The translations under genes and the position numbers were made by a program. 64,000 nucleotides of DNA from Citromicrobium sp. JLT1363 (GTDB lineage Bacteria; Pseudomonadota; Alphaproteobacteria; Sphingomonadales; Sphingomonadaceae): positions 186,001 through 250,000 of the forward strand of contig NZ_AEUE01000001.1 of assembly GCF_000186705.1 (NCBI RefSeq), in the 5' to 3' direction. The stretch's first letter is position 1, and each line of letters begins with the position of its first letter. The notes beneath the pieces are model-generated. The model did no database searches. It was given only the letters and a program-made list of their open reading frames with translations, and was not told where the DNA came from. Shown one piece after another: positions 24,223 to 33,064 of this stretch.

Positions 24223-25110
24223 ATGCTGTCACTACTCGCGCAAGCCGCAAGTGAACCGATCTACTGGGAACAGCTGGGGCTGACGCCGGGAATCGACCTG
24301 GGGTTCTTCACCCTGCGCTGGTATTCGCTCGCCTATATCGTTGGCATCATCCTCGCCTACTGGCACCTCACCCGGATGATAAAGGCGCCCGGCGCCCCCA
24401 TGACGCAGACCCATGCGGACGACCTGCTGTTCTACTGCACGCTGGGCGTCATCTTCGGCGGAAGGCTTGGCTATGCGCTGTTCTACAAGCCGGACCTTTT
24501 CCTGGATTTCAGCCACGAAGGCCTGATGCCATGGGGGCTGCTGCGCCTGTGGGACGGTGGCATGTCGTTCCACGGCGGGGTGATCGGCGTGGTCCTCGCG
24601 CTGCTGTGGGTCAGCATGCGCAACAACCTCAACTGGCTGCGGGTGGCGGATTATATCGCGGTCAACGTGCCCTTCGGCATGTTCTTCGGCCGGCTGGCGA
24701 ATTTCGTGAACGGAGAGCTTTACGGCCGCCCCGCCGATGTGCCCTGGGCGATGGTGTTCCCCTCCGATCCGAGCGGCCTCGCCCGCCATCCCAGCCAGCT
24801 TTATCAGGCGGGGCTGGAAGGGCTGGCGATGATGATCATCATGCTGGCGCTGTTCTGGCTGACGAAGGCGCGGTGGAAGCCGGGCGTGCTGGTGGGCGTG
24901 TTCACCATCGGGATCGCGACCGCGCGTTTCATCAACGAATTCTTCCGCCAGCCCGACGCGCACCTGACCGAGTTTGCCGCCTCGACCGGCCTTTCGATGG
25001 GACAGTGGCTGAGCATCCCCATGATCCTCGTGGGGGTCGCGGTGGTGATCTACGCGCTCAGGAACCCGTCGGCTTCGAAGGGCGCGCCGCTCTCGGCGAG
25101 CGAATCCTGA
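24223..25110 (+). CDS. lgt: Prolipoprotein diacylglyceryl transferase
   Basis: Inner-membrane enzyme that moves diacylglycerol from phosphatidylglycerol to the lipobox cysteine, the first step of lipoprotein maturation. The 295-aa protein has seven hydrophobic helices, the HGG motif in GGMSFHGGVIGV near residue 100, and the Lgt signature GRLANFVNGELYGRPAD near 155. ATG 24223 follows AGGGG with an eight-base gap. Its TGA overlaps the proposed CTG start of the MidA-like gene (CTGA), consistent with a two-gene operon. Several predicted substrates (lipoproteins at 10938, 19014, 34921, 48147 and 59635) are in this window. Confidence 0.97.
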   Translation: MLSLLAQAASEPIYWEQLGLTPGIDLGFFTLRWYSLAYIVGIILAYWHLTRMIKAPGAPMTQTHADDLLFYCTLGVIFGGRLGYALFYKPDLFLDFSHEGLMPWGLLRLWDGGMSFHGGVIGVVLALLWVSMRNNLNWLRVADYIAVNVPFGMFFGRLANFVNGELYGRPADVPWAMVFPSDPSGLARHPSQLYQAGLEGLAMMIIMLALFWLTKARWKPGVLVGVFTIGIATARFINEFFRQPDAHLTEFAASTGLSMGQWLSIPMILVGVAVVIYALRNPSASKGAPLSASES

Positions 25111-26213
25111 GCACGCAGCCGCAGCCCGCCAGCCTGGCCGAACGGTTCCGGCGTCTGATCGCCATGCACGGGCCGATACCGGTCTCGCGCTACATGGGCG
25201 AAAGCAACGCGCACTATTATGCGGCGCGCGATCCGCTGGGCGCACCGCGGGAAGCGGACGGCGGCGATTTCGTGACCGCGCCCGAAATCAGCCAGATGTT
25301 CGGCGAGCTGGTCGGCCTGTGGCTGGCGGATATCTGGAGCCGCGCGGGCGCGCCGCCCGATCCGATCTACTGCGAGCTGGGCCCGGGACGCGGCACGCTG
25401 GCGAAGGACGCGTTGCGCAGCATGGCGCGTTTCGGCCTCTCGCCGCAGGTGCATTTCGTCGAAGGCTCGCCCGTTCTTCGCGCGCTGCAAGCCGAAGCCG
25501 TGCCGGGCGCGCAATTCCACGAGGATGTCGCCAGCCTGCCGGAAGATCGGCCGCTGCTGCTGGTCGCCAACGAGTTCTTCGATGCGCTTCCCGTTCGCCA
25601 GCTGGTGCGCACCGACGCGGGCTGGCGCGAACGCATGATCGGGCTGGACGATGGCGCGCTGGACGATGGTGGGCAGGGTGAGGGCGCCTTCCGCTTCGTC
25701 GCCGGGGACCAGCCGATGGACAGCGCCGTGCCCGAAGGCTGGGCCGATCGGCCCGCAGGCACGATCATCGAAACCTGCCCGGCGGCGACGGCGGTTATGG
25801 GGGAGATCGCCCGGCGGCTCGCCGAACAGGGCGGTGTGGCGCTGATCGTCGATTATGGCCACCTGCGGCACCGCACCGGATCGAGCTTGCAGGCGGTGGC
25901 GCAGCACAAGAAAGTCGATCCGCTGGTACGGCCCGGCATGGCGGACCTGACCGCCCATGTCGATTTTGCCGCGCTCGCAACCGCTGCCCGCATCGACGGG
26001 GTGCGTGTGCTGGGCACGGCGACGCAAGGGGAATTCCTCGAATCGCTCGGCATAGGCGCGCGCGCCGCTGCGCTCGCCAGGGCGGCACCCGAGCGGGCGC
26101 TGGAGGTGGAAGAGGCGCGCGAACGGCTCGTTTCGGCCGAGCAAATGGGCGAGCTGTTCAAGGTAATGGCCTTCGCCGCAGCCGACTGGCCCGCCGGCGC
26201 GGGCTTGCACTGA
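25107..26213 (+). CDS. SAM-dependent methyltransferase, MidA/NDUFAF7 family
   Basis: Class I methyltransferase of the DUF185 family, whose mitochondrial member NDUFAF7 methylates a complex I subunit arginine during assembly. Motifs: GDFVTAPEISQMFGELVGLWL near residue 50, the SAM-binding ELGPGRGTLAKDAL near 90, FVEGSPVLRALQ near 116, ANEFFDALPVRQLV near 150 and VDYGH near 250. The family helix LAERFRRLIAMHGPIPVSRYM lies upstream of the first in-frame ATG (25164), so translation must begin earlier; no ATG, GTG or TTG lies between the lgt stop and 25164. CTG 25107, overlapping the lgt TGA, fits best. If the helix is dispensable, the start is 25164 (350 codons). Confidence 0.88.
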   Translation: MSTQPQPASLAERFRRLIAMHGPIPVSRYMGESNAHYYAARDPLGAPREADGGDFVTAPEISQMFGELVGLWLADIWSRAGAPPDPIYCELGPGRGTLAKDALRSMARFGLSPQVHFVEGSPVLRALQAEAVPGAQFHEDVASLPEDRPLLLVANEFFDALPVRQLVRTDAGWRERMIGLDDGALDDGGQGEGAFRFVAGDQPMDSAVPEGWADRPAGTIIETCPAATAVMGEIARRLAEQGGVALIVDYGHLRHRTGSSLQAVAQHKKVDPLVRPGMADLTAHVDFAALATAARIDGVRVLGTATQGEFLESLGIGARAAALARAAPERALEVEEARERLVSAEQMGELFKVMAFAAADWPAGAGLH

Positions 26214-26260
26214 GGGCTGCGGCTTGCGGAACGGGGCCGGGTGTGGCTTGTTCGCAAATC

Positions 26261-26686
26261 ATGAAGAAACTTCTCACCGCCACGCTGGCTGGTACGGCCG
26301 CCATTGCCGCGCTCGCCGTTCCCGCTCTCGCCGCCGATCCGATCTCTGGTCGCTGGGTGACGCAGGAAAAGAATGCCATCGTCACAATCGGCAATTGCGG
26401 CTCTTCGGTCTGCGGCAAGATCTCGAAGTTTCTGGAAACGCCGCCCGACGGGGCGAACCAGCGCGACGTCAACAATCCGGACAAGAGCCTGCGCAGCCGC
26501 AAGCTGATGGGCCTGCCGGTGCTGACCGGTCTGCGCGAGGATGGCGATCTGTGGCGCGGCGACATCTACGATCCCGAAGCGGGCAAGACCTACCGTTCCG
26601 TCATCCGCCGCAAGGGTGCCAACCGGCTCGAGGTGAAGGGCTGTATCGGCCCCTTCTGCCAGACGCAGATCTGGACGCGTCCCTAA
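26261..26686 (+). CDS. DUF2147 family periplasmic protein
   Basis: A 141-aa secreted protein with a textbook signal peptide (MKKLLTATLAGTAAIAALA, cleavage after ALA near residue 24). The mature domain starts DPISGRWVTQEKNAIVTIGNC and contains the DUF2147 marks KLMGLPVLTGL near 85, WRGDIYDPEAGKTYRS near 103 and LEVKGCIGPFCQTQIWTR at the end. Four Cys could form two disulphides (SVCG/NC and GC/FC). The family is a calycin-like beta barrel with unknown ligand. ATG 26261 gives the natural signal peptide. It converges on the ABC transporter permease gene, with a short CCGGC/GCCGG hairpin between them. Confidence 0.93.
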   Translation: MKKLLTATLAGTAAIAALAVPALAADPISGRWVTQEKNAIVTIGNCGSSVCGKISKFLETPPDGANQRDVNNPDKSLRSRKLMGLPVLTGLREDGDLWRGDIYDPEAGKTYRSVIRRKGANRLEVKGCIGPFCQTQIWTRP

Positions 26687-26707
26687 GACCCGGCACGCGC
26701 CGGAACT

Positions 26708-28258
26708 CTATTCCAGCCCGACTTCCTCGGCGAGCCAGCGTGCGGCCTCGCGCGGGGTCTTCTTGTTACCGTCGGTCCGGTCGACGGAGAAGTTCGCTTC
26801 TCGCATTGCCTTCACATCGATGCTGCCCAGCAGCGGGCGCAGCGCGGCGATGAGCCGCTCGTCATTCGCGCGCTCGGGCGAGAGGATGATGAGCGTGTCG
26901 TAGCTCGGCAGCGCCTCGCGCGGGTCTTCGAGGATGACGAGATTATCCGCCGCGATCCGCCCGTCGGATGTGTAGGCGCTGATCACGTCGGCGTCGCCGG
27001 ACCTAAGCGCATTGTACATGAAGGTGGGCGAGAAGTTGCGCTCGTTCGAGAAGTTCAGGCCATAGGCGTCGCGCACCGCGAACCACTCGGGCCGCTCGAA
27101 CCATTCCGGATCGCCGCCTGCCACCAGCCTTGGCGCGGCGCGCGCCAGATCCTCGATGCTGCGAATGCCCAGCTCGCGCGCCCGGTCCTCGCGCATGGCG
27201 AAGGCATAGGCGTTCTCGAATCCCAGCTTGCCGAGCACGCGGGTGCCCTGCACCTCGCGCTCCCACTTCACGATAGCCTCGTACATCGCATCGCGGCCGG
27301 GATTGTCGGTCCGCTTCATCTGGTTCGCCCAGATCGTGCCGGTGTAGTCGAAATAGATGTCGATCGACCCGTTGGCGACCGCCTGCGCGACCACCGCCGA
27401 GCCCAGGCCTTCACGATATTCGACGTCGTAGCCTGCATCCTCCAGCTGTTCGCCGACCAGCCGGCCAAGGATCAGCTGCTCGGAAAACTGCTTGGTACCG
27501 ATCACAATGGTCTCGCGCCCGTCGTCGCGGCTCCAGTCCACCTGGCTCACGAAGGCGGCGGCCACGCCCGCGGCGACCGCGATGGCGCCGCCCAGCCAAA
27601 GCCGCCGGTCGCGCCGCCGAAAGCCCGCCTCGATCGTGCCGAGCAGCGCGTCGGCCACGATGGCGAGCCCCGCACTGGCAATGCAGCCTGCGAGCACCAG
27701 CGACCAGTTCTGCGTCTGCAGCCCCGCAAAAATCGGATCGCCCAGACTGGGCTGCCCGATGGTGGTGGACAGCGTGGCGGCACCGATGGTCCAGACCGCT
27801 GCGGTGCGAATGCCCGCCATGACGTACGGCGCGGCGAGCGGCGCCTCGACCAGCCGCAGGCGCTGCCAGAAGCTCATCCCCACGCCGTTCGCCGCCTCGA
27901 TCACGCCGGGATCGAGATTGGCCTGCGCGGTTACCGCGTTGCGCAGGATCGGCAGCAGCGCGTAGAGCGAGAGCGCCAGCAGCGCAGGCAGGAAGCCGAG
28001 CGTCGGCAGCCCTTCCCCGAACACCGCGCGCAAGGATAGCAGGATCGGGAAGAACAGCGCCAGCAGCGCCAGCGCAGGGATCGTCTGCACCAGGCTCGCG
28101 AAGCCGAGCGCGCCGCGCGACACCGCCTGGCTGCGGCTGGCCCACACCGCCAGCGGCAGGGCGACAGCGATGCCCAGCCCGATGGCGCATGCGGCCAGGA
28201 TGACATGCTGGGCAAGCACGTCCCCCAGACCCGTCAGGGCATCCCACACGCCGCTCAT
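26708..28258 (-). CDS. Osmoprotectant-type ABC transporter, permease fused to substrate-binding domain
   Basis: A 516-aa fusion of the OpuBB/OpuBC type. Residues 1-215 form a five- to six-helix permease with the EAA-like loop EAANGVGMSFWQRLRLVEAP near 122. After a membrane helix near 225, residues 245-516 are a periplasmic glycine betaine/choline-binding domain (IVIGTKQFSEQLILGRLVGE, DIYFDYTGTIW, DADVISAYTSDGRI). It should import quaternary-amine osmolytes or choline. The stop of the ATPase gene upstream overlaps this start by four bases, making a compact two-gene transporter. The pocket aromatics were not checked, so betaine versus choline is open. Confidence 0.92.
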   Translation of the reverse strand: MSGVWDALTGLGDVLAQHVILAACAIGLGIAVALPLAVWASRSQAVSRGALGFASLVQTIPALALLALFFPILLSLRAVFGEGLPTLGFLPALLALSLYALLPILRNAVTAQANLDPGVIEAANGVGMSFWQRLRLVEAPLAAPYVMAGIRTAAVWTIGAATLSTTIGQPSLGDPIFAGLQTQNWSLVLAGCIASAGLAIVADALLGTIEAGFRRRDRRLWLGGAIAVAAGVAAAFVSQVDWSRDDGRETIVIGTKQFSEQLILGRLVGEQLEDAGYDVEYREGLGSAVVAQAVANGSIDIYFDYTGTIWANQMKRTDNPGRDAMYEAIVKWEREVQGTRVLGKLGFENAYAFAMREDRARELGIRSIEDLARAAPRLVAGGDPEWFERPEWFAVRDAYGLNFSNERNFSPTFMYNALRSGDADVISAYTSDGRIAADNLVILEDPREALPSYDTLIILSPERANDERLIAALRPLLGSIDVKAMREANFSVDRTDGNKKTPREAARWLAEEVGLE

Positions 28259-29010
28259 CCCTCAAGGCCTTTCAGCTTTTCGGCCTGATGGCGCGGTACC
28301 GCGACCAGTTCCTGCGCAACCTCGCCACCCTTGCCGCGGCTGAGCGCCTGCGGGGTCTCGTCGGCAACGATCCGCCCGCCGTCCATCACCAGCACCCGGT
28401 CCGCCAGGATCAGCGCTTCGGCCATGTCGTGCGTGACCATGATCGTGGTGAGGTCCAGCTTCTCGTGCAGGTCGCGCACCCGCGTGCCCAGCGCATCGCG
28501 GGTCACGGGATCGAGCGCGCCGAAAGGTTCGTCCATCAGCAGCAGCGAGGGATTGCCAGCGAGCGCCCGCGCCACGCCGACGCGTTGCTGCTGACCGCCC
28601 GAGAGCTCTTCGGGCAGGCGGCCTGCCATCGCGGGATCGAGATCGACCAGCGAGAGCAATTCGCCGATCCGATCCTCGCCCAGTTTCTCGCCCACCAGAC
28701 GCGGGCCGATCGCGATGTTTTCCGCCACGCTCATGTGCGGGAACAGGCCGATCCGCTGGAACACGTAGCCGGTGGTGCGGCGCATCGCGGTCGGATCGCT
28801 GGCGGCGACATCCTGCCCGTCGAGCAGGACGCGGCCCTCGGTCGGCTCCACCAGGCGGTTGATCGTCTTGAGCAGGGTCGACTTGCCCGAACCCGATGCG
28901 CCGACCAGGGCGACGAAGCTGCCCGGCTCGATCGCCAAGTCTATCCCGGCGAGAGCGCGGGTGCTGTCGTAACGCTTGGTGACGCCTTCGAAAGCGAGCG
29001 ATGCGGCCAT
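28255..29010 (-). CDS. Osmoprotectant-type ABC transporter ATP-binding protein
   Basis: Nucleotide-binding subunit (251 aa) that powers the fused permease next to it. Walker A GASGSGKST near residue 37, signature LSGGQQQRVGVARAL near 140, Walker B LLLMDEPFGALD near 161 and the switch His in MVTHDMAEA near 197. It resembles OpuBA/ProV but ends soon after the ABC domain, with no CBS pair, so the ionic-strength sensing reported for OpuA-type CBS domains is absent. It overlaps the permease gene by four bases. The start lies nine bases from the end of the HWE kinase gene, which may be transcribed into it. Confidence 0.93.
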   Translation of the reverse strand: MAASLAFEGVTKRYDSTRALAGIDLAIEPGSFVALVGASGSGKSTLLKTINRLVEPTEGRVLLDGQDVAASDPTAMRRTTGYVFQRIGLFPHMSVAENIAIGPRLVGEKLGEDRIGELLSLVDLDPAMAGRLPEELSGGQQQRVGVARALAGNPSLLLMDEPFGALDPVTRDALGTRVRDLHEKLDLTTIMVTHDMAEALILADRVLVMDGGRIVADETPQALSRGKGGEVAQELVAVPRHQAEKLKGLEG

Positions 29011-29019
29011 CCGCCGGTG

Positions 29020-30531
29020 CTAGCCCGCGACCACGGGCAGCGAAAGGTCCAGCCGGACCGCGAGCCCCTGGTCGGTCCATTCGCGTTCGATCTTCCCCTG
29101 AAGCTGGCCTTCCACGCTCATCCGCAGCAGGCGCGAGCCGAAGCCTTCGCCGTTCTCTGCCTTCGTCGCGACGCCCGGCTCGAGCCAGACGATGCTCAGC
29201 CTCTCGTCATCCCCGGTAGAGATCGCGACATCCACCTTGCCTTCGTCCTGCGAGAGTACGCCGTACTTGGCCGAATTGGTCGCCAGTTCGTGGAACACCA
29301 GCGCAAGCGGCGTGGCGGTGCGCGCCTGGATGGCAAGGTCTTCGCCGGACACGGCGATCCGCGGGTCGCCCTCGTTCGAATAGGGCGCGAAGATCTGTTT
29401 CAGAAGGCCGTGCAAGGAATTCTCCTGCACAACCCCGGCAGGGGCCACGAATTCGTGCGCACGGCCCAGCGCGGCGATCTTGTCGGTCATTTCCTGCGCG
29501 AAGAATCGCAGATCCGGATCACGCCGGGCGGACAGGGTGATGAGGCTGGCGACGACCGCGAAGATGTTCTTGATGCGGTGCGAGAGTTCCCGCGCCAGCA
29601 GGTCACGCGCTTCGGACAGGCGATGGGCATCGTCTATATCGATGATCGTGCCCACCCAGCGCCAGGACCCGTCGGCCAGTTCGATCGGGACCGCCCGGCT
29701 CAGCGCCCAGCGGTAGGAGCCGTCCGCCAGCCGCAGGCGCCATTCGTCCGCGAAGACGCGCTTCTGCTTCGTCGCTGCCGAGAACTTGGCGACGGTGGCC
29801 CCGTAATCCTCCGGATGGATATGCGAGCCCCAGTCATCGACCGTACGCGGCGGTTGCGCCTGGGTGATTTCCGCCCAGCGGGCATTGAAGAAATCGAAGT
29901 TCAGGTCCTCGTCGGCGGACCAGGCAATGCCGGGGACAGAATCGAGCACCAGGGAAAGCATGCGAGCCCGATCCTTCTCGCCCTCGCGCGAACGCTTTGC
30001 CTCGCGTTCGTTGACGAAGCGCCGTAGCGCCGAGCGTGCGAGGACGCGCAAGCCATCCTGCTGCAATTGCGTGAGCCCCTCGGGCCGCGGCTCGGTATCG
30101 ATCACGCATAATGCGCCCAGTTCGGTTCCGTCCTCGGTAACCAGCGGCGCCCCTGCGTAGAACCGCAGATGCATCGGCCCGGTGACGAGCTCGTTCTCCG
30201 CAAAGCGGGGGTCCTTCGTGGCGTCCGGCACCACGAACAGCCCTTCGCCCTGCATCGCCTGCGCGCAGAAACTGACCGAACGCGGAGTTTCGCGGCTATC
30301 GATCCCATGCTTGGCGAGAAAGCGCTGTCGGCGTTCCTCCACGATGGTGACGCTGGCGGTGGGCGTATCGCACAGGCTGGCCGCGAAATGCGCGATCGCG
30401 TTCAGCTCTGCATCGTCCTCGAGCGAATCGATCCCGTATGCGGCAAGCTTGCGCGAGCGCTCCTCCGGCCCGGAAACCGGTGCGTCCGGGCGATTCGCGC
30501 CCGTGCTATCGATATCGCTGAGAGATTCCAT
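29020..30531 (-). CDS. GAF-PAS HWE-family sensor histidine kinase
   Basis: Soluble sensor kinase of 503 aa. A GAF domain occupies about residues 35-175 (FCAQAMQGEGLFVVPDA, RFYAGAPLVTEDG), a PAS/PAC domain about 185-305 (VPGIAWSADEDLNFDFFNA, WRWVGTIIDIDD), and the HWE kinase core starts ELSHRIKNIFAVVASL near 315 with its phospho-acceptor His. The N box is VFHELATNSAKYGVLS near 415 and GFGSRLLRMSVEGQLQG ends the ATP lid. This class often feeds the general stress response in alphaproteobacteria; no PhyR or NepR lies here. ATG 30531 follows AGGGGGCGA. No membrane helix is visible, so the ligand is probably cytoplasmic (light, redox or a small molecule). Confidence 0.93.
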   Translation of the reverse strand: MESLSDIDSTGANRPDAPVSGPEERSRKLAAYGIDSLEDDAELNAIAHFAASLCDTPTASVTIVEERRQRFLAKHGIDSRETPRSVSFCAQAMQGEGLFVVPDATKDPRFAENELVTGPMHLRFYAGAPLVTEDGTELGALCVIDTEPRPEGLTQLQQDGLRVLARSALRRFVNEREAKRSREGEKDRARMLSLVLDSVPGIAWSADEDLNFDFFNARWAEITQAQPPRTVDDWGSHIHPEDYGATVAKFSAATKQKRVFADEWRLRLADGSYRWALSRAVPIELADGSWRWVGTIIDIDDAHRLSEARDLLARELSHRIKNIFAVVASLITLSARRDPDLRFFAQEMTDKIAALGRAHEFVAPAGVVQENSLHGLLKQIFAPYSNEGDPRIAVSGEDLAIQARTATPLALVFHELATNSAKYGVLSQDEGKVDVAISTGDDERLSIVWLEPGVATKAENGEGFGSRLLRMSVEGQLQGKIEREWTDQGLAVRLDLSLPVVAG

Positions 30532-30717
30532 TCGCCCCCTGTCCTTCCGCAGATATAGGGTGCTGCCCCGGCTTGACCAGAAAAGCTTGCTGCCGCGCGA
30601 TATCGGCCCCCCGTCTCCCACCCGGTTCGCATGCGCCGGGTAGCCCTTCGGGCAGGCGCTGTTTGCCAGCGCCCGCGCGCTTGCTATGCGCGGGCACGAA
30701 CAAGAGGATACCCCCCA

Positions 30718-31896
30718 ATGTCCAGCATGCGCGCAACCCCCGATTTCGATTTCCAGCTTGGCGAGAGTGCGGAGATGATCCGCGAGAGTGTCGGCCGTTT
30801 CGCCGACGAGCAGATCGCCCCGCTGGCGGAGAAGATCGACCGCGAGGACTGGTTCCCCAAGGACGCGCTGTGGGCGCAGATGGGCGAACTCGGCCTGCAC
30901 GGCATCACCGTGGACGAAGCCGATGGCGGGCTGGGCCTCGGCTATCTCGAACATGTCATCGCGGTCGAGGAAGTCAGCCGCGCCTCTGCCTCGCTCGGCC
31001 TCAGCTACGGCGCGCATTCCAACCTGTGCATCAACCAGATCCGCCGCTGGGGCAATGAAGAGCAGAAGGCGAAGTACCTGCCCGGCCTCATCAGCGGTGA
31101 GCATGTCGGCTCGCTGGCGATGAGCGAGGCGAGCGCCGGGTCGGACGTCGTCTCGATGAAGCTCAAGGCCGAAGCTGTCGATGGCGGCTACAAGCTCAAC
31201 GGCACCAAGTTCTGGATCACCAACGCGCCCTATGCCGATACGCTGGTCGTCTACGCCAAGACCGACAGCGAGGCCGGATCGCGCGGCATCACCGCCTTCC
31301 TGATCGAGAAGGGCGACGAAGGCTTCTCCATCGGCCAGAAGATCGAGAAGGTCGGCATGCGCGGCTCGCCCACCAGCGAGCTGGTGTTCGACGACTGCTT
31401 CGTGCCCGAGGACCGCGTGATGGGCCCCGTCGGCGGCGGCGTGGGCGTCCTGATGAGCGGGCTCGATTACGAGCGCGTGGTGCTCGCCGGGCTGCAGCTG
31501 GGCATCATGCAGGCCTGCCTCGACACGGTGATCCCCTATCTTCGCGAGCGCACGCAGTTCGGCAAGCCGATCGGTTCGTTCCAGCTGATGCAGGCCAAGG
31601 TGGCGGACATGTATGTCGCGCTGCAATCGGCGCGGGCCTACACCTATGCGGTCGCCAAGAGCTGCGACGCGAACAAGACCACGCGCTTCGATGCGGCAGG
31701 CGCGATCCTGCTGGCGAGCGAGAATGCCTTCCGAGTGGCGGCGGAAAGCGTGCAGGCGCTGGGCGGTGCGGGCTACACGCTGGACTGGCCGGTGGAACGC
31801 TACATGCGCGATGCCAAGCTGCTCGACATTGGTGCGGGCACGAATGAAATCCGGCGGATGCTGATCGGCCGCGAACTGATAGGAGCCGCAGGGTGA
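30718..31896 (+). CDS. ivd: Isovaleryl-CoA dehydrogenase
   Basis: FAD enzyme oxidising isovaleryl-CoA to 3-methylcrotonyl-CoA in leucine breakdown. The 392-aa protein has acyl-CoA dehydrogenase signatures (AMSEASAGSDVVSM near 125, YTLDWPVERYMRDAKLLDIGAGTNEI at the end). The catalytic base is Glu252 in GLDYERVVLAG, the IVD-specific position rather than the later Glu of short-chain dehydrogenases. AGAGGATACCCCCCA precedes ATG 30718, which gives the expected N-terminus. It overlaps the PhnA-like gene (GTGA), and the methylcrotonyl-CoA carboxylase beta gene lies 1.2 kb downstream on the same strand, supporting the assignment. Confidence 0.95.
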   Translation: MSSMRATPDFDFQLGESAEMIRESVGRFADEQIAPLAEKIDREDWFPKDALWAQMGELGLHGITVDEADGGLGLGYLEHVIAVEEVSRASASLGLSYGAHSNLCINQIRRWGNEEQKAKYLPGLISGEHVGSLAMSEASAGSDVVSMKLKAEAVDGGYKLNGTKFWITNAPYADTLVVYAKTDSEAGSRGITAFLIEKGDEGFSIGQKIEKVGMRGSPTSELVFDDCFVPEDRVMGPVGGGVGVLMSGLDYERVVLAGLQLGIMQACLDTVIPYLRERTQFGKPIGSFQLMQAKVADMYVALQSARAYTYAVAKSCDANKTTRFDAAGAILLASENAFRVAAESVQALGGAGYTLDWPVERYMRDAKLLDIGAGTNEIRRMLIGRELIGAAG

Positions 31897-32210
31897 GCGC
31901 TGCCGAAGATTCTGGCGAAGACTACGTTTACGACGAGGAAAGCGGCGAATGGATGCCCGCCTCGGAGCTGGCGGCCAAGCAGGCTGCGGCGGACACGGTC
32001 GAAGTGCGCGACGCGGTCGGCAACCTCCTTCAGGACGGCGACCAGGTAACGCTGGTCAAGGACCTGGAGGTCAAGGGCGCGGGCCAGACGCTCAAGCAGG
32101 GCACCCTGATCAAGTCGATCCGCCTGACCGGCGACGCGCAGGAGATCGACTGCAAGTACCCCGGCATCAAGGGCCTCGTCCTGCGGGCCGAGTTCGTGAA
32201 GAAGCGGTGA
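31893..32210 (+). CDS. PhnA/YjdM-domain protein without the zinc ribbon
   Basis: A 105-aa protein whose C-terminal 70 residues match the PhnA domain: VRDAVGNLLQDGDQVTLVKD, LEVKGAGQTLKQGTLIKSIRL and IDCKYPGIKGLVLRAEFVKK. E. coli PhnA (YjdM) has a four-Cys zinc ribbon in front of this barrel. Here the N-terminus is acidic (DYVYDEESGEWMP) with no CxxC pairs, so only the SH3-like barrel remains. Despite the name, PhnA has no proven phosphonate role. The GTG start overlaps the ivd TGA (GTGA), with AGGAG upstream, so it is co-translated with the leucine enzyme. Role unknown. Confidence 0.88.
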   Translation: MSAAEDSGEDYVYDEESGEWMPASELAAKQAAADTVEVRDAVGNLLQDGDQVTLVKDLEVKGAGQTLKQGTLIKSIRLTGDAQEIDCKYPGIKGLVLRAEFVKKR

Positions 32211-32251
32211 TCTCAAGCCTGCCGCCCCCGATTGGAGGCGCGGCAGTATAA

Positions 32252-33001
32252 CTAATCCTCCCGAGGGGGGAGGGTTGGTGGGGCGTCCACGTTCGGCGAG
32301 AATTGTGCGCGGATCTGTTCGATCGTCATCGGTTCCGCAGGGAGCGAAAAGCGCTCTGCCGGAATGGGATCGAGAGACACATCGGTCAGCTCGATGGACA
32401 TCATGCGCAGGGGCGCCCCCTTGCGCATCACAGCAACCATCTCGTCGTTCATCATCCGGAGCACGGTACCCATCGCACCCCACCCGCTCATCGAATTGGC
32501 CATTGCCTCATTTGAATTGGCCAGTGCCTGCCCGAGCGGGGCCAGCTGCGGATCGTCGCTGATAACTAGCAAGGCGTACTGCGGTTCGGGGTTGTCCTCA
32601 TTCACGATGCCGTAGCCCGTCCCGACGCGGCCCCCGACGGTTTGCTTGTCCATCGCTGCGAAGGTCTCGGTCGGTTCTTCCCATGCCTCGGGCCGGTCGG
32701 CGAAGAACTTCTCGGCGAGCTCCTGCTGAACGGCCATCAAGTCGGCCAGGCGGATGACTAGGGGGCCATCTTTGCCCGCCATTACTTGGTAGAACTCGCC
32801 GTTGGTGAGAAGGTAATACGACCCAAGTCGCGCCATTTGCGTGCGGACGTTGCCGTGTTCGTCCGCCTCTACGGTCAATTCCATTTCCATGATCGCATCG
32901 TCGTCGACCGTCTCGTACCGCCCGGCGATATCGGCATAAGCGGGCGTAGAACCCACGCTTGCCATAACAAGACCGGCGCAAATGGTTGCCGCAATCCGCA
33001 T
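32252..33001 (-). CDS. Exported hypothetical protein
   Basis: A 249-aa protein with a signal peptide (about 23 residues, ending AYA). The mature part opens [22 protein letters not shown], a pattern of beta-sheet proteins that report on lipid or polysaccharide binding, and is rich in Met and acidic residues. I do not recognise a family. It is transcribed opposite to its neighbours, sitting between the PhnA-like gene and the carboxylase beta gene, so it interrupts the leucine-degradation cluster; this may reflect an insertion. Start ATG 33001 shares upstream DNA with the carboxylase promoter. Moderate confidence that it is real, from GC-rich codon positions and the signal peptide. Confidence 0.75.
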   Translation of the reverse strand: MRIAATICAGLVMASVGSTPAYADIAGRYETVDDDAIMEMELTVEADEHGNVRTQMARLGSYYLLTNGEFYQVMAGKDGPLVIRLADLMAVQQELAEKFFADRPEAWEEPTETFAAMDKQTVGGRVGTGYGIVNEDNPEPQYALLVISDDPQLAPLGQALANSNEAMANSMSGWGAMGTVLRMMNDEMVAVMRKGAPLRMMSIELTDVSLDPIPAERFSLPAEPMTIEQIRAQFSPNVDAPPTLPPRED

Positions 33002-33064
33002 TATGAGCCCCTCCTAACTTGGCGCGAAGATGCAGTGGCGTTAGGGCGCACACAAGGAGTTTTC

